Assembly: GCF_008761635.1 (NCBI RefSeq)
Contig: NZ_CP044344.1
Coordinates: 2,914,001-2,978,000, forward strand
Direction of reading: 5' to 3'
Origin: Nocardioides cynanchi
GTDB lineage: Bacteria > Actinomycetota > Actinomycetes > Propionibacteriales > Nocardioidaceae
Length of the DNA stretch: 64,000 nt
A program made the translations under genes and the position numbers. Positions 29,172 to 37,666 of this stretch are shown here, piece by piece; the stretch's first letter is position 1, and the number at the start of each line of letters is the position of its first letter. The notes under the pieces were generated by a model. That model was not told where the DNA came from. It saw only the letters and a program-made list of their open reading frames with translations, and ran no database searches.

Positions 29172-30668
29172 ATGAACAAGCCGATCCGCACGGTCGCGAT
29201 CTTCTGCCTGCTGCTGTTCCTCGCGCTGGCCCTCAACGCGACCTATCTGCAGTACTACCACGCCAGCGCGCTCAACGACCGGGCCGGCAACGGGCGGGTG
29301 GCCACCGCGACCTTCAGCCGGGAGCGCGGAGCGATCCTGGTCGGCGGCCAGCCGATCGCGCAGAGCATCCCGAGCAACGACCAGTACAAGTACCAGCGCG
29401 TCTACAAGCAGCCGTTCATGTACGCGCCGGTCACCGGCTGGTACACCTTCGGGAACCAGACCGGCATCGAGCAGCAGGACAACAACTTCCTCTCCGGTGA
29501 GGACGACCGGCTCTTCGTGAACCGCCTCGTCGACCTCGTCAACGGCAACGCCAGCAAGGGCGGCAACGTCGTGCTGACGATCAACCCGGCCGCGCAGAAG
29601 GCCGCGTTCGACGGCCTGAAGGCGCTCGGGCCGGGGATCGAGGGCTCGGTGGTCGCGATGGACCCCAGCACCGGCAAGATCCTGGCGATGGTCTCGCTGC
29701 CGACCTACAACCCCAACAAGCTGGCGAGCCACGACTTCAAGGCGGCCAACGCCTACGCCACCCAGCTGTCGAAGGCGCCCGGCGACCCGCTCCTCAACCG
29801 CGCGGTGCAGACCACGCTCGCCCCCGGGTCGACGTTCAAGGTCGTGACCGCGTCGGCGGCGATCCAGAGCGGGAGCTACACCTCCAGCTCCCTGGTGCCC
29901 GGCGGCCCCAGCTACCGGCTGCCCGGCTCGACCAACGTCGTGCACAACGAGATCCCCAACTGCGGCACCGGCAAGATCCCCTTCATCCAGGCTATGGAGT
30001 TCTCCTGCAACACCAGCTTCGCACCGCTCGCGGTCGAGGTCGGCGCGAGCGGCATGCACAGCACCGCCGAGGGCTTCGGCTTCAACCAGAGCTACCTCCA
30101 GGACTTCCCCGGCCAGGCGGTCTCGCAGTACCCCGCCGGGATGGACGACGCCCAGACCGCCCTGTCCGGCTTCGGCCAGAGCTCGGTGACCGCCACCCCG
30201 CTCCAGATGGCGATGGTGTCGGCGGCGATCGGCAACCACGGGGTCGTGATGCGGCCCTACATCACCGACGAGCTCCAGTCCCCGTCGCAGGAGCCGATCG
30301 TGCCGGGTCACTCCGAGGAGCTCAGCCAGGCCGTGTCGCGGACCACCGCCAGCGAGGTGACCAAGCTGATGGTGGCCGTGGTGCAGCACGGCACGGCGAT
30401 CCCGGCGGCGATCCCCGGTGTGGTGGTCGCGGCCAAGACCGGCACCGCGCAGAGCGGCCAGTTCCACAACGGCGTCGAGGACCCGCCGTACGCCTGGTTC
30501 ACGTCGTTCGCGCCGGCCTCGACCTCGCCGGACGGTCCCGCCGCGAAGGTGGCGGTGGCGGTGATGATCCAGCACATCAACCGCCCGACCAGCGAGATCG
30601 CCGGTGGCACCCTCGGCGGCCCGATCGCGAAGGCGGTCATGGAGGCGGTGCTGAGGTCCCATGGCTGA
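29172..30668 (+). CDS. pbpA: class B penicillin-binding protein (transpeptidase)
   Basis: A 498-residue enzyme. An N-terminal membrane anchor (VAIFCLLLFLALALNATYLQ) leads to a pedestal domain and a transpeptidase domain. Active-site motifs are SxxK in LAPGSTFKVV (about residue 222), SxN in FSCNTS (about 279), and KTG in AAKTGTAQSG (about 420). It cross-links peptidoglycan and works with RodA. It starts 67 bp after rodA and overlaps pknA by 8 bp. Confidence 0.95.
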   Translation: MNKPIRTVAIFCLLLFLALALNATYLQYYHASALNDRAGNGRVATATFSRERGAILVGGQPIAQSIPSNDQYKYQRVYKQPFMYAPVTGWYTFGNQTGIEQQDNNFLSGEDDRLFVNRLVDLVNGNASKGGNVVLTINPAAQKAAFDGLKALGPGIEGSVVAMDPSTGKILAMVSLPTYNPNKLASHDFKAANAYATQLSKAPGDPLLNRAVQTTLAPGSTFKVVTASAAIQSGSYTSSSLVPGGPSYRLPGSTNVVHNEIPNCGTGKIPFIQAMEFSCNTSFAPLAVEVGASGMHSTAEGFGFNQSYLQDFPGQAVSQYPAGMDDAQTALSGFGQSSVTATPLQMAMVSAAIGNHGVVMRPYITDELQSPSQEPIVPGHSEELSQAVSRTTASEVTKLMVAVVQHGTAIPAAIPGVVVAAKTGTAQSGQFHNGVEDPPYAWFTSFAPASTSPDGPAAKVAVAVMIQHINRPTSEIAGGTLGGPIAKAVMEAVLRSHG

Positions 30669-31866
30669 CCAGGGCGCGTCGTACGCCGACGCCGCGGAGC
30701 GCTACCGCCTCGACCGCCGGATCGCGACCGGCGGGATGGGCGAGGTCTGGTACGCCACCGACACGGTCCTGGACCGCGCGGTCGCCGTGAAGCTGCTCAA
30801 GCAGGAGCACGCCGACGACGCCGTGTTCCGCTCGCGCTTCGAGGTGGAGGCACGGCATGCCGCCGCCCTGCGGCACCCCGGGGTCGCCCAGGTCTTCGAC
30901 TTCGGCGCGGGAGACGAGCAGCACGCGCCGTTCCTGGTGATGGAGTACGTCGACGGGCAGCCGCTCTCGGCGCTGCTCCGCTCCGGCGAGCCGATGGACC
31001 CGGCTGCGGCCGGCGCCCTGCTGGCCGGTGCCGCCGACGCGATCGGGGCCGCCCACGCGCAGGGGATCGTGCACCGCGACGTGAAGCCGGGCAACCTCCT
31101 GGTCACCCCCGACCACCGGGTCAAGATCACCGACTTCGGCATCGCCCGGGCCGCCGACGGCCTGGCACTGACCCGCACCGGCGAGGTGATGGGCACTCCG
31201 CAGTACCTCTCCCCGGAGCAGGCCGAGGGCAAGCCCGCCAGCCCGGCCTCCGACGTCTACTCGCTCGGCGCGGTCGCGTTCGAGTGTCTGGTCGGGCGGC
31301 GTCCGTTCGTGGCGGAGTCCGCGATCGCCACGGCCCTGGCCCACCTCCGCGAGCCGGTGCCGGAGCTTCCCGACACCGTCCCCCCGGCCCTGGCCGACGT
31401 CGTACGCCGTGCCCTGGCGAAGGATCCCGACGACCGGTACGCCGACGGCACCGCCCTCGCCACCGCGATCCGCTCCGCCCTCGTGCCGCTCGACGGGGCC
31501 GCCGACCCGGCGCCGACGCGGGTGCTCACTGCAGCAGTGCCCGTGCCCGCACCGACCCCGGTCGGGGACGACCACGGGTGGCGCGACCGCGCGGCCCGGG
31601 TGCCGGCTCCGCTGTGGGCGGTGGCCGGGGTCTTCGTCCTGCTCGTCGTCGTCGCCGGGGCAGCGAACCTTGCCGGCGGGGGCGGCTCGACGCCGACCAA
31701 GCCCGGCCCCACCGGCCACACCACCTCCCGTTCGAGCACCCCGTCGAGCACCACGACCTCGGCCACGCAGCAGACTCAGGCGACGCACACGCCCCCGACG
31801 CACGCTCCCAAGCCACCCAACGACCACGGTCCCAAGCACGGCCACAAGGGGAAGGGCCACAAGTGA
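30661..31866 (+). CDS. pknA: transmembrane Ser/Thr protein kinase (PknA-like)
   Basis: A 401-residue kinase. The catalytic domain spans 15-275, with P-loop IATGGMGEVW, lysine in VAVKLL, catalytic loop IVHRDVKPGNLL, DFGIA, and the activation segment GTPQYLSPEQ. A Pro/Ala juxtamembrane region and one membrane helix (AVAGVFVLLVVVAGAANLAG, about 315-335) follow, then a short Thr/His/Lys-rich outside tail with no PASTA domain. It controls cell shape and division proteins, with PknB encoded next. Confidence 0.92.
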   Translation: MADQGASYADAAERYRLDRRIATGGMGEVWYATDTVLDRAVAVKLLKQEHADDAVFRSRFEVEARHAAALRHPGVAQVFDFGAGDEQHAPFLVMEYVDGQPLSALLRSGEPMDPAAAGALLAGAADAIGAAHAQGIVHRDVKPGNLLVTPDHRVKITDFGIARAADGLALTRTGEVMGTPQYLSPEQAEGKPASPASDVYSLGAVAFECLVGRRPFVAESAIATALAHLREPVPELPDTVPPALADVVRRALAKDPDDRYADGTALATAIRSALVPLDGAADPAPTRVLTAAVPVPAPTPVGDDHGWRDRAARVPAPLWAVAGVFVLLVVVAGAANLAGGGGSTPTKPGPTGHTTSRSSTPSSTTTSATQQTQATHTPPTHAPKPPNDHGPKHGHKGKGHK

Positions 31867-33671
31867 CTCCCGAGAACACCGACGGACAGCCGCTGGTCGG
31901 CGGGCGCTACGCGCTCGGCGAGCTGCTCGGGCGCGGCGGCATGGCGGAGGTCCGTAAGGGCACCGACACCCGGCTCGGGCGGACGGTGGCGGTCAAGCGA
32001 CTCCGCACCGACCTGGCCAGCGACGTCACCTTCCAGGCCAGGTTCCGCCGCGAGGCGCAGAGCTCCGCCTCGCTCAACCACCCGTCGATCGTCGCCGTGT
32101 ACGACACCGGCGAGGAGCCGGCCACCGACGGCTCCGGGGTCTCCCAGCCCTACATCGTGATGGAGTTCGTGGCCGGCCGGACCCTGCGCGACATCCTGCG
32201 TGAGGGTCGCAAGATCCTGCCCGAGCGGGCCCTGGAGATCACCAGCGGTGTGCTGTCGGCCCTGGACTACAGCCACCGCGCCGGGATCATCCACCGCGAC
32301 ATCAAGCCCGGCAACGTGATGCTCACGCCCTCCGGAGACGTGAAGGTGATGGACTTCGGCATCGCCCGGGCGATCTCCGACGCCTCCAACACGATGACCC
32401 AGACGGCCGCGGTCGTCGGTACGGCGCAGTACCTCTCCCCCGAGCAGGCGCGCGGCGAGCCGGTCGACTCTCGCTCCGACGTCTACTCCGCCGGCTGCCT
32501 GCTCTACGAGCTGCTCACCGGCCGCCCGCCGTTCATCGGCGACTCCCCGGTGGCGGTGGCCTACCAGCACGTCCGCGAGCCGGCGATGCCGCCGTCCGAC
32601 CACGACGACGAGCTGCCGCCCGAGGTCGACGCGATCGTGATGAAGTCGCTGGCCAAGCGGGTCGAGGACCGCTACCAGAGCGCCGCGGCGATGCGCAGCG
32701 ACATCGAGCGCTATCTCGCCGGGCATCCGGTCCACGTGCTGCCGCCACCGCCGCCGCCGGTGGAGTCGCCGATGACCGCGACCACGCGCACCACGGTGGT
32801 CCCGCCGGTCCCGGTGCCGGTCCCCCTCCCGGTGGAGGAGGACGTCGAGGACGACCGGGGCAGCCGACCCGGCCTGCTGATCTTCCTGGCGCTGCTGCTG
32901 CTGGTGGTGCTCGGGCTGGCGGCGTACTTCCTGCCCAAGATGTTCGAGAGCCCGAACAACCAGGTGCAGGTGCCGCGGGTGATCGGGATGAGCATCGCCA
33001 AGGCCCGGACCACGATCGGCGACGCGAAGCTCGCCGTGCCGCAACCGAGCTACCAGCACAGCGCGACGGTGCCGAAGAACCGCGTGATCAGCCAGGACCC
33101 CGCCCCGGGCGGCTACGTCGACCAGGGCAGCGACGTCAACCTGACGGTCTCGCTCGGCGCGCAGTCGACCCAGGTGCCCTACCTGATCGGCCAGACCCAG
33201 GCGCAGGCCGACGCGGCGCTGACGGCGGCGCACCTCAAGGGCGTCTTCAAGCAGGTCAAGTCCGACCAGCCTCAGGGGACGGTGATCTCGACCGACCCGG
33301 CCGCCGGCTCGCCGCTGCCCCGGGGGGCGAGCGTCAACGTCTCGATCTCACGAGGACCCTCGAAGATCCCCGACGTGGTGGGCCTGCTGCAGGCCGACGC
33401 GGAGCAGAAGCTGCGCGCTGCCGGCTTCGTCCCCTCGGTCAAGCCCGACGACACCTCGACCGAGCCGCAGGGCACGGTCACCCAGCAGGTCCCGGACGCG
33501 CACCAGACGGCTGCCCAGGGCTCGACGGTCTACATCTTCGTCTCGTCGGGTCCGAGCCAGCCGACGTCCCCGCCGACCACCCCACCCACGAGCCCGCCGA
33601 CCAGTGTCCCGACCAGCCCGACCACCTCGCCGTCCGCGAAGCCGTCGCGGCCGGGTGGTGGCCCGACGTGA
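31863..33671 (+). CDS. pknB: Ser/Thr protein kinase with three PASTA domains (PknB-like)
   Basis: A 602-residue kinase from a GTG at 31863 that overlaps the pknA stop. The kinase domain (about 14-280) has LGRGGMAEV, VAVKRL, IIHRDIKPGNVM, MDFGIA and GTAQYLSPEQ. A membrane helix LLIFLALLLLVVLGLAAYFL (about 340-360) is followed by three extracellular PASTA domains (VPRVIGMSIAKARTTIGDAK, VPYLIGQTQAQADAALTAAH, IPDVVGLLQADAEQKLRAAG) that sense muropeptides or lipid II. M. tuberculosis PknB has four. A Pro/Thr/Ser-rich tail ends the protein. Confidence 0.94.
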   Translation: MTPENTDGQPLVGGRYALGELLGRGGMAEVRKGTDTRLGRTVAVKRLRTDLASDVTFQARFRREAQSSASLNHPSIVAVYDTGEEPATDGSGVSQPYIVMEFVAGRTLRDILREGRKILPERALEITSGVLSALDYSHRAGIIHRDIKPGNVMLTPSGDVKVMDFGIARAISDASNTMTQTAAVVGTAQYLSPEQARGEPVDSRSDVYSAGCLLYELLTGRPPFIGDSPVAVAYQHVREPAMPPSDHDDELPPEVDAIVMKSLAKRVEDRYQSAAAMRSDIERYLAGHPVHVLPPPPPPVESPMTATTRTTVVPPVPVPVPLPVEEDVEDDRGSRPGLLIFLALLLLVVLGLAAYFLPKMFESPNNQVQVPRVIGMSIAKARTTIGDAKLAVPQPSYQHSATVPKNRVISQDPAPGGYVDQGSDVNLTVSLGAQSTQVPYLIGQTQAQADAALTAAHLKGVFKQVKSDQPQGTVISTDPAAGSPLPRGASVNVSISRGPSKIPDVVGLLQADAEQKLRAAGFVPSVKPDDTSTEPQGTVTQQVPDAHQTAAQGSTVYIFVSSGPSQPTSPPTTPPTSPPTSVPTSPTTSPSAKPSRPGGGPT

Positions 33672-33675
33672 TCGG

Positions 33676-34521
33676 TCAGCTCCCGGAAGAGCTCGGGGAG
33701 AGCACTCTCGCGTAGGTCAGGCCGAGCAGGCCGTCGTACCCCGGCAGGTTCAGGTCGGGCTCGACGCGGAGATCCCAGCCGACGTTGATCGCGGGGTCCT
33801 CGGCGTCTGCGCGGTAGACCTGCAGGTAGGAGTCGCGGGCGATCGAGGACGACAACGCGGCCGGGTCCCCGACCGCGGAGATCACGTAGGGCTGGCTGTA
33901 GGGCACGCCCTGGAGCTGGACGGCGTTGCCGATGCAGCGGATGCCGGTCGTCCCGACGACGCGCTGACCCTGGATCGTGACCGCCTGGGCGCCGCCCTTC
34001 CACATCGCGTTGACGACCGCCTGGATGTCTTGCTGGTGCACCACCAGGAGGCGGTTGTCGGGAGCGGTCGGGCCGTCCGCACTGGTGCTGTGCGGCGCGT
34101 CGGTGAGGGTCACGGTCAGCCCCGGACCGCTGACCGGCTCGAGGCCGGCGAGGACCTTCATCCGGGCGGTCTTGCGGGTGACCCGGCGGACCTGCTTGTT
34201 GTCGGACTGGCTGTTGAGCTGGGTGATCTGGGCGTTCAGGTCGGCGACCCGCTGCTTGAGCGCGTCGTACTGCGCCGCGTCGACGCGGACGAACGACGCC
34301 AGGTCGGTGTAGCGGCCGGGGCGCAGGTCGGTCCCGCCGCTGTTGTGCGCGCTGACCACGAAGAGCGTGCCGCTGAGCAGGCCGACGACGGGGGTGGCCA
34401 CCCGCCAGACCGGGGACCTCGAGGCGCCCTGCCGGTGCGCCGTCGGTCCGGGCCCGTCGACGCCGTCGCCGGGCGCGGTGCGCCGCACCCGGGGGAGGCT
34501 GACGTGGGGCCACCGCTTCAT
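33676..34521 (-). CDS. DUF881 family membrane protein (Rv0012-like)
   Basis: A 281-residue protein with a basic N-terminus, one membrane helix (ATPVVGLLSGTLFVVSAH, about 43-60), a coiled-coil region (LKQRVADLNAQITQLNSQSD), then the DUF881 domain with PGLTVTLTDAP, NRLLVVHQQDIQAVVNAMWK GGAQAV and the C-terminal PGYDGLLGLTYARV. It sits between pknB and crgA as in mycobacteria. A role in division or wall assembly is implied by position only. It converges with pknB with a 4-bp gap. Confidence 0.88.
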   Translation of the reverse strand: MKRWPHVSLPRVRRTAPGDGVDGPGPTAHRQGASRSPVWRVATPVVGLLSGTLFVVSAHNSGGTDLRPGRYTDLASFVRVDAAQYDALKQRVADLNAQITQLNSQSDNKQVRRVTRKTARMKVLAGLEPVSGPGLTVTLTDAPHSTSADGPTAPDNRLLVVHQQDIQAVVNAMWKGGAQAVTIQGQRVVGTTGIRCIGNAVQLQGVPYSQPYVISAVGDPAALSSSIARDSYLQVYRADAEDPAINVGWDLRVEPDLNLPGYDGLLGLTYARVLSPSSSGS

Positions 34522-34586
34522 GCCGACTAAGGTAACCCGCGATCAGTCGAGTCGACGCCCGAGGCGTCAGGCGTGGAGGAGTGAAC

Positions 34587-35054
34587 GTGGCCAAGCTCAA
34601 GGCCCGCCCGGGTTTCACAGATCCCGACCGGGGGCCGCTGATCAGTGTGCGCTTCGTGATCTGCCTCGTGCTGATGGTGCTCGGGGTGGCCTGGGTCGTC
34701 TACTACTACGCCGCGGTGCGCGTCGACCCCAACGCCTTCCCGCCGCCCAAGCCCGGCTCGCCGCACTTCATGGCCTCGATGCTGCGCTGGAACTACGCGG
34801 TCGGCTTCGGGCTGTTCTTCCTCGGCCTGCTGCTCGCCGCGCACCCCGCCACGCCGCTGGGCCGCGGTCGCGGCGTCGTGGTCGGGATGCTGGCCTGCTT
34901 CCTGCTCGGGCTGGTCTGGATCTGCACCTTCTACGTGCTCTCGGGTGCCCAGCTGCCGAAGGTCCCGGTCTTCAACGACCTCAACCAGTTCAACCTGCTG
35001 GTCGGCATCGGTTTCATGGCGGTGGGCTTCTCCTACGCCACGCGCTGGGAGTGA
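34587..35054 (+). CDS. crgA: CrgA-like cell division protein with internal duplication
   Basis: A 155-residue protein with four membrane helices. The C-terminal half (GLVWICTFYVLSGAQLPKVP ... FNLLVGIGFMAVGFSYATRW) matches a complete normal CrgA of about 85 residues with two helices. The N-terminal half (VLGVAWVVYYYAAVRVDPNA ... WNYAVGFGLFFLGLLLAAH) repeats the same plan, so the gene looks like a tandem duplication. CrgA regulates FtsZ and PBP recruitment at the septum. The second GTG (34587) is used because GGAGGA lies 6 nt upstream; the first GTG abuts the ribosome site. Confidence 0.85.
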   Translation: MAKLKARPGFTDPDRGPLISVRFVICLVLMVLGVAWVVYYYAAVRVDPNAFPPPKPGSPHFMASMLRWNYAVGFGLFFLGLLLAAHPATPLGRGRGVVVGMLACFLLGLVWICTFYVLSGAQLPKVPVFNDLNQFNLLVGIGFMAVGFSYATRWE

Positions 35055-35099
35055 GCGCGCCGGGAGCGAGCTTGCGAGCTCCCGATCAGCGCGAGACCT

Positions 35100-35154
35100 C
35101 CGGGCCGTGCTCGGCTCGGACGGAGCGAAGCGACGGACGAGCGACACGGCCCGG
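35100..35154. terminator. large bidirectional terminator-like hairpin
   Basis: Arms CCGGGCCGTG (35100-35109) and CACGGCCCGG (35145-35154), extended inside by GCTCG/CGAGC with a small bulge. A second hairpin CGGGAGC/GCTCCCG lies at 35061-35084. Both sit between convergent crgA and the rhomboid gene. Confidence 0.6.
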
Positions 35155-35244
35155 TCCCCGGTCGCTCAGCGGAGCGTACGGCCAGACGTCATCCGTTCCC
35201 CCTCCCCACGACAACCTGCATGACGTCACCAGAGCTCCCGGGAG

Positions 35245-35322
35245 TTATCCCCACCTGTGCACTCACCTGTGGAGAACTACACGCGTGTGATTCTCCCCAG
35301 GCTCATCCCCAGCTGGGGACAG
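35245..35322. other. cluster of five DnaA-box-like nonamers
   Basis: TTATCCCCA (35245), TGTGGAGAA (35268, reverse of TTCTCCACA), TTCTCCCCA (35291), TCATCCCCA (35303) and TGGGGACAG (35314, reverse of CTGTCCCCA). The starts are 23, 23, 12 and 11 bp apart, that is, whole helical turns. The cluster lies in a convergent intergenic region, not beside dnaA, so it is more likely a DnaA-binding or titration site than oriC. Confidence 0.5.
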
Positions 35323-35326
35323 ACCG

Positions 35327-36259
35327 TCAGTTGAGAGTGGCGGTGCGGGCCACGACTGCCAGCACGACCAGGAGCGCGACGGCGCCGAAGCCGGCCGCCT
35401 GCCACGTCGTACGGCGCTCGCGGGGTGCGTAGGCGAGGACCGCGGCCAGCACCACACCACCGAGGAAGCCCCCGAGGTGTCCCTGCCAGGAGATGAAGCC
35501 GCGGCCGAGGAACGTGAGGGCGAAGTTGAGCCCGACCCAGCCGAGCAGCGGCCTGACGTCGGCCTTGACCTTGAGGGCCAGCACGATCAGGGCCCCCATC
35601 AGGCCGAACAGCGCGCCGGAGGCACCGAGCGTCGGCGTGTCCGGCGTGGAGAGCCAGTAGACGACCGCCGAGCCGACCAGGCCCGAGAGGAGGTACAGGC
35701 CGATGAACCGCAGCCGTCCCAGGACCAGCTCGAGCTGGGGTCCGAGCACCCAGAGCGCGATCATGTTGAAGCCGATGTGCCAGATCTCGACGTGGGCGAA
35801 CATGCTGGTGAGGAGCTGCCAGACGTCTCCGCCCGCGACCCCGCCCCAGTGCCCGTCGGGCGTCAGCGCGCACTGGGCCTCGGTGACCGCCCGCGGGTAG
35901 TAGCTGCCCGGATGGTCGCCGGCGCTGCAGACCCGCGGCGTCAGGGCGAGCCGCTCGACCCACGTGCTGGTGGCGCCCCCGGTGCTGATGATCAGCACCC
36001 ACACCGCGAGGTTGACCGCGATCAGGGTCCTCGACACCACCCCGGGGTTGGCAGGCCGCGCCCCGCCGTACGGCGTACGGCCCGAGCGGGTGTCCTTCTT
36101 GCCCTGGGCGATGCAGGAGGGGCACTGGAAGCCCACGGCGGCGTCGCGCATGCAGTCCGGGCAGATCGGCTTCTCACACCGCTGGCAGCGGATGTAGGTC
36201 TCGCGGCCGGGGTGGCGGTAGCACGTCGGGACGCCGGCGGAGCCCTCCGCCGGCGTCAT
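35327..36259 (-). CDS. rhomboid-family intramembrane serine protease with N-terminal zinc-finger-like region
   Basis: A 310-residue protein. An N-terminal Cys/His cluster (CYRHPGRETYIRCQRCEKPI CPDC...CPSC, residues about 13-50) precedes six or seven membrane helices. The rhomboid active site is LGASGALFGLMGALI (GxSG) with the paired histidine in GHLGGFLGGVVLA. Rhomboids cut substrate proteins within the membrane; the substrate is unknown. The zinc-ribbon-like N-terminus is common in actinobacterial rhomboids. Confidence 0.9.
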   Translation of the reverse strand: MTPAEGSAGVPTCYRHPGRETYIRCQRCEKPICPDCMRDAAVGFQCPSCIAQGKKDTRSGRTPYGGARPANPGVVSRTLIAVNLAVWVLIISTGGATSTWVERLALTPRVCSAGDHPGSYYPRAVTEAQCALTPDGHWGGVAGGDVWQLLTSMFAHVEIWHIGFNMIALWVLGPQLELVLGRLRFIGLYLLSGLVGSAVVYWLSTPDTPTLGASGALFGLMGALIVLALKVKADVRPLLGWVGLNFALTFLGRGFISWQGHLGGFLGGVVLAAVLAYAPRERRTTWQAAGFGAVALLVVLAVVARTATLN

Positions 36260-36288
36260 TGCCCCGGAGCCGGGGCCGTCCGAGGTGC

Positions 36289-36804
36289 TCAGGAGCGCCT
36301 GATCTCGACGGTCTCGATCACCACCGGCTCGACCGGCCGGTCACCCGCGCCGGTCCGGGTGGTCGCGATCGTGTCGACGACGTCCCGGGAGTCCTGGTCG
36401 GCGACCTCACCGAAGATGGTGTGCTTGAAGTTCAGGTGCGGCGTGGGTCCGACGGTGATGAAGAACTGCGAGCCGTTGGTGCCGGGGCCGGCGTTGGCCA
36501 TCGCGAGGAGGTAGGGCTTGTCGAAGACCAGCTCGGGGTGCGGCTCGTCCTTGAAGGTGTAGCCCGGGCCGCCGGTGCCGGTGCCCTTCGGGCACCCGCC
36601 CTGGATCATGAACCCGGAGATCACGCGGTGGAAGCCGAGCCCGTCGTAGAACGGCACACCCGAGCGACCGGCGTCGTCGTGGTAGTCCTTGGTGCCCTCG
36701 GCCAGCCCGGTGAAGTTGGCCACCGTCTCGGGCGCATGGTCGGGGAACAGGTTGATCGTGATGTCGCCCCGGTTGGTCTTCAGGACGGCCTGCTGGTCAG
36801 CCAT
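36289..36804 (-). CDS. ppiA: cyclophilin-type peptidyl-prolyl cis-trans isomerase
   Basis: A 171-residue cytoplasmic enzyme, the normal cyclophilin length. Active-site segments are FHRVISGFMIQGGCP, FKDEPHPEL, MANAGPGTNGSQFFIT and HTIFGEV. It speeds proline isomerisation in folding proteins. The gene keeps the position of M. tuberculosis ppiA near crgA and the alaT/ileT tRNAs. The ATG at 36804 is the family start; longer readings go into the divergent promoter. Confidence 0.95.
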   Translation of the reverse strand: MADQQAVLKTNRGDITINLFPDHAPETVANFTGLAEGTKDYHDDAGRSGVPFYDGLGFHRVISGFMIQGGCPKGTGTGGPGYTFKDEPHPELVFDKPYLLAMANAGPGTNGSQFFITVGPTPHLNFKHTIFGEVADQDSRDVVDTIATTRTGAGDRPVEPVVIETVEIRRS

Positions 36805-36956
36805 GGGTGCCTCTTCCGTGATGGATGTCGATGCCCCAGATCCTCCCATGTGCGGCAACCCGGTCGGACATGGGTCAGGTCGTGGTGGGGCCCGCCCTGT
36901 TGGGTACGTGGTGGACGTGATGGGATGGAGAGAATCAGACGAGAGAAAGGGTCGCC

Positions 36957-37634
36957 ATGCGCATCCGTCGTAAGAAGACGCTGATCGAGCAGGCCGCCGA
37001 CTATGTGGAGGCTGCGGTCGAGACCGCGCGGGAGAAGGCCGGCCCGATCCTGGCCGACGCGCGCGACAAGGCCGGCCCGGCCCTGGCCGACGCGCGCGAC
37101 AAGGCCGGCCCGATCCTGGCCGACGCCCGTGACAAGGCCGGCCCGGTGCTCGCCGACGCGCGCAGCAAGGCCGCTCCGTTGCTGGCCCAGAGCGCAGCCG
37201 TCGCGTCCGAGCGCGCCTCGGCCGCGGTCGAGCTGGCTGCCGACAAGGCCGCCACGGGTCGTGACCTGGCTGCCGCCAAGGCCGCCGAGCTGCGGGGCCA
37301 GCCGAAGAAGAAGCACCGCCTGCGCAAGGTGCTGGTGCTGACCGGCATCGCGGGGCTGCTCGGTTTCCTCTACAAGAAGGCCCAGTCCTCCTCGGACAAG
37401 GAGAACTGGCAGTCCTCCTACACCCCGGCACCGCCGCCGCGGGCCGCGTCCGAGACCCCGATCTTCGATGCCGCCGCCGCAGCCTCCGACGAGCCGGTCG
37501 GTGACGACGAGGGTGGCGCCGGCCCCGACGAGGCTCTCGCCGACGCCGTGGACGAGCAGCACCCCGTCACCACGCCCGACGAGCCCGCCGAGGTGGTCGA
37601 CCTGGAGGCCGAGGGCGACAAGCCCAAGCCCTGA
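36957..37634 (+). CDS. hendecad-repeat, membrane-anchored protein of unknown function
   Basis: A 225-residue protein. Residues about 24-78 hold five 11-residue repeats of the form ARDKAGPxLAD, predicted to form an amphipathic helix as in apolipoprotein or LEA proteins. More Ala/Lys-rich helix follows to about 115, then a basic stretch PKKKHRLRK and one hydrophobic segment VLVLTGIAGLLGFLYKKA, then an acidic disordered tail. It may coat or stiffen the membrane or bind DNA or envelope. It is divergent from ppiA and has an AGAAAGGG ribosome site. Confidence 0.75.
   Translation: MRIRRKKTLIEQAADYVEAAVETAREKAGPILADARDKAGPALADARDKAGPILADARDKAGPVLADARSKAAPLLAQSAAVASERASAAVELAADKAATGRDLAAAKAAELRGQPKKKHRLRKVLVLTGIAGLLGFLYKKAQSSSDKENWQSSYTPAPPPRAASETPIFDAAAAASDEPVGDDEGGAGPDEALADAVDEQHPVTTPDEPAEVVDLEAEGDKPKP
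37021..37190 (+). repeat. in-frame 33-bp tandem repeats
   Basis: Five imperfect 33-bp units encoding the 11-residue repeats. The unit GACAAGGCCGGCCCG recurs almost exactly in the middle three units, which suggests recent unit duplication. Confidence 0.8.
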
Positions 37635-37666
37635 GGGGGGCAGGCGCCGCGCGAGCGGCACCGCCC

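Noticed and set aside
35245..35322. oriC
   Set aside because: DnaA-box-like sites are present but there is no AT-rich unwinding region and no dnaA/dnaN; oriC is expected beyond the right end, past gyrA.
37021..37190. Regular 33-bp repeats suggesting a CRISPR array
   Set aside because: The units are in frame, contiguous without spacers and encode an 11-residue helix repeat.
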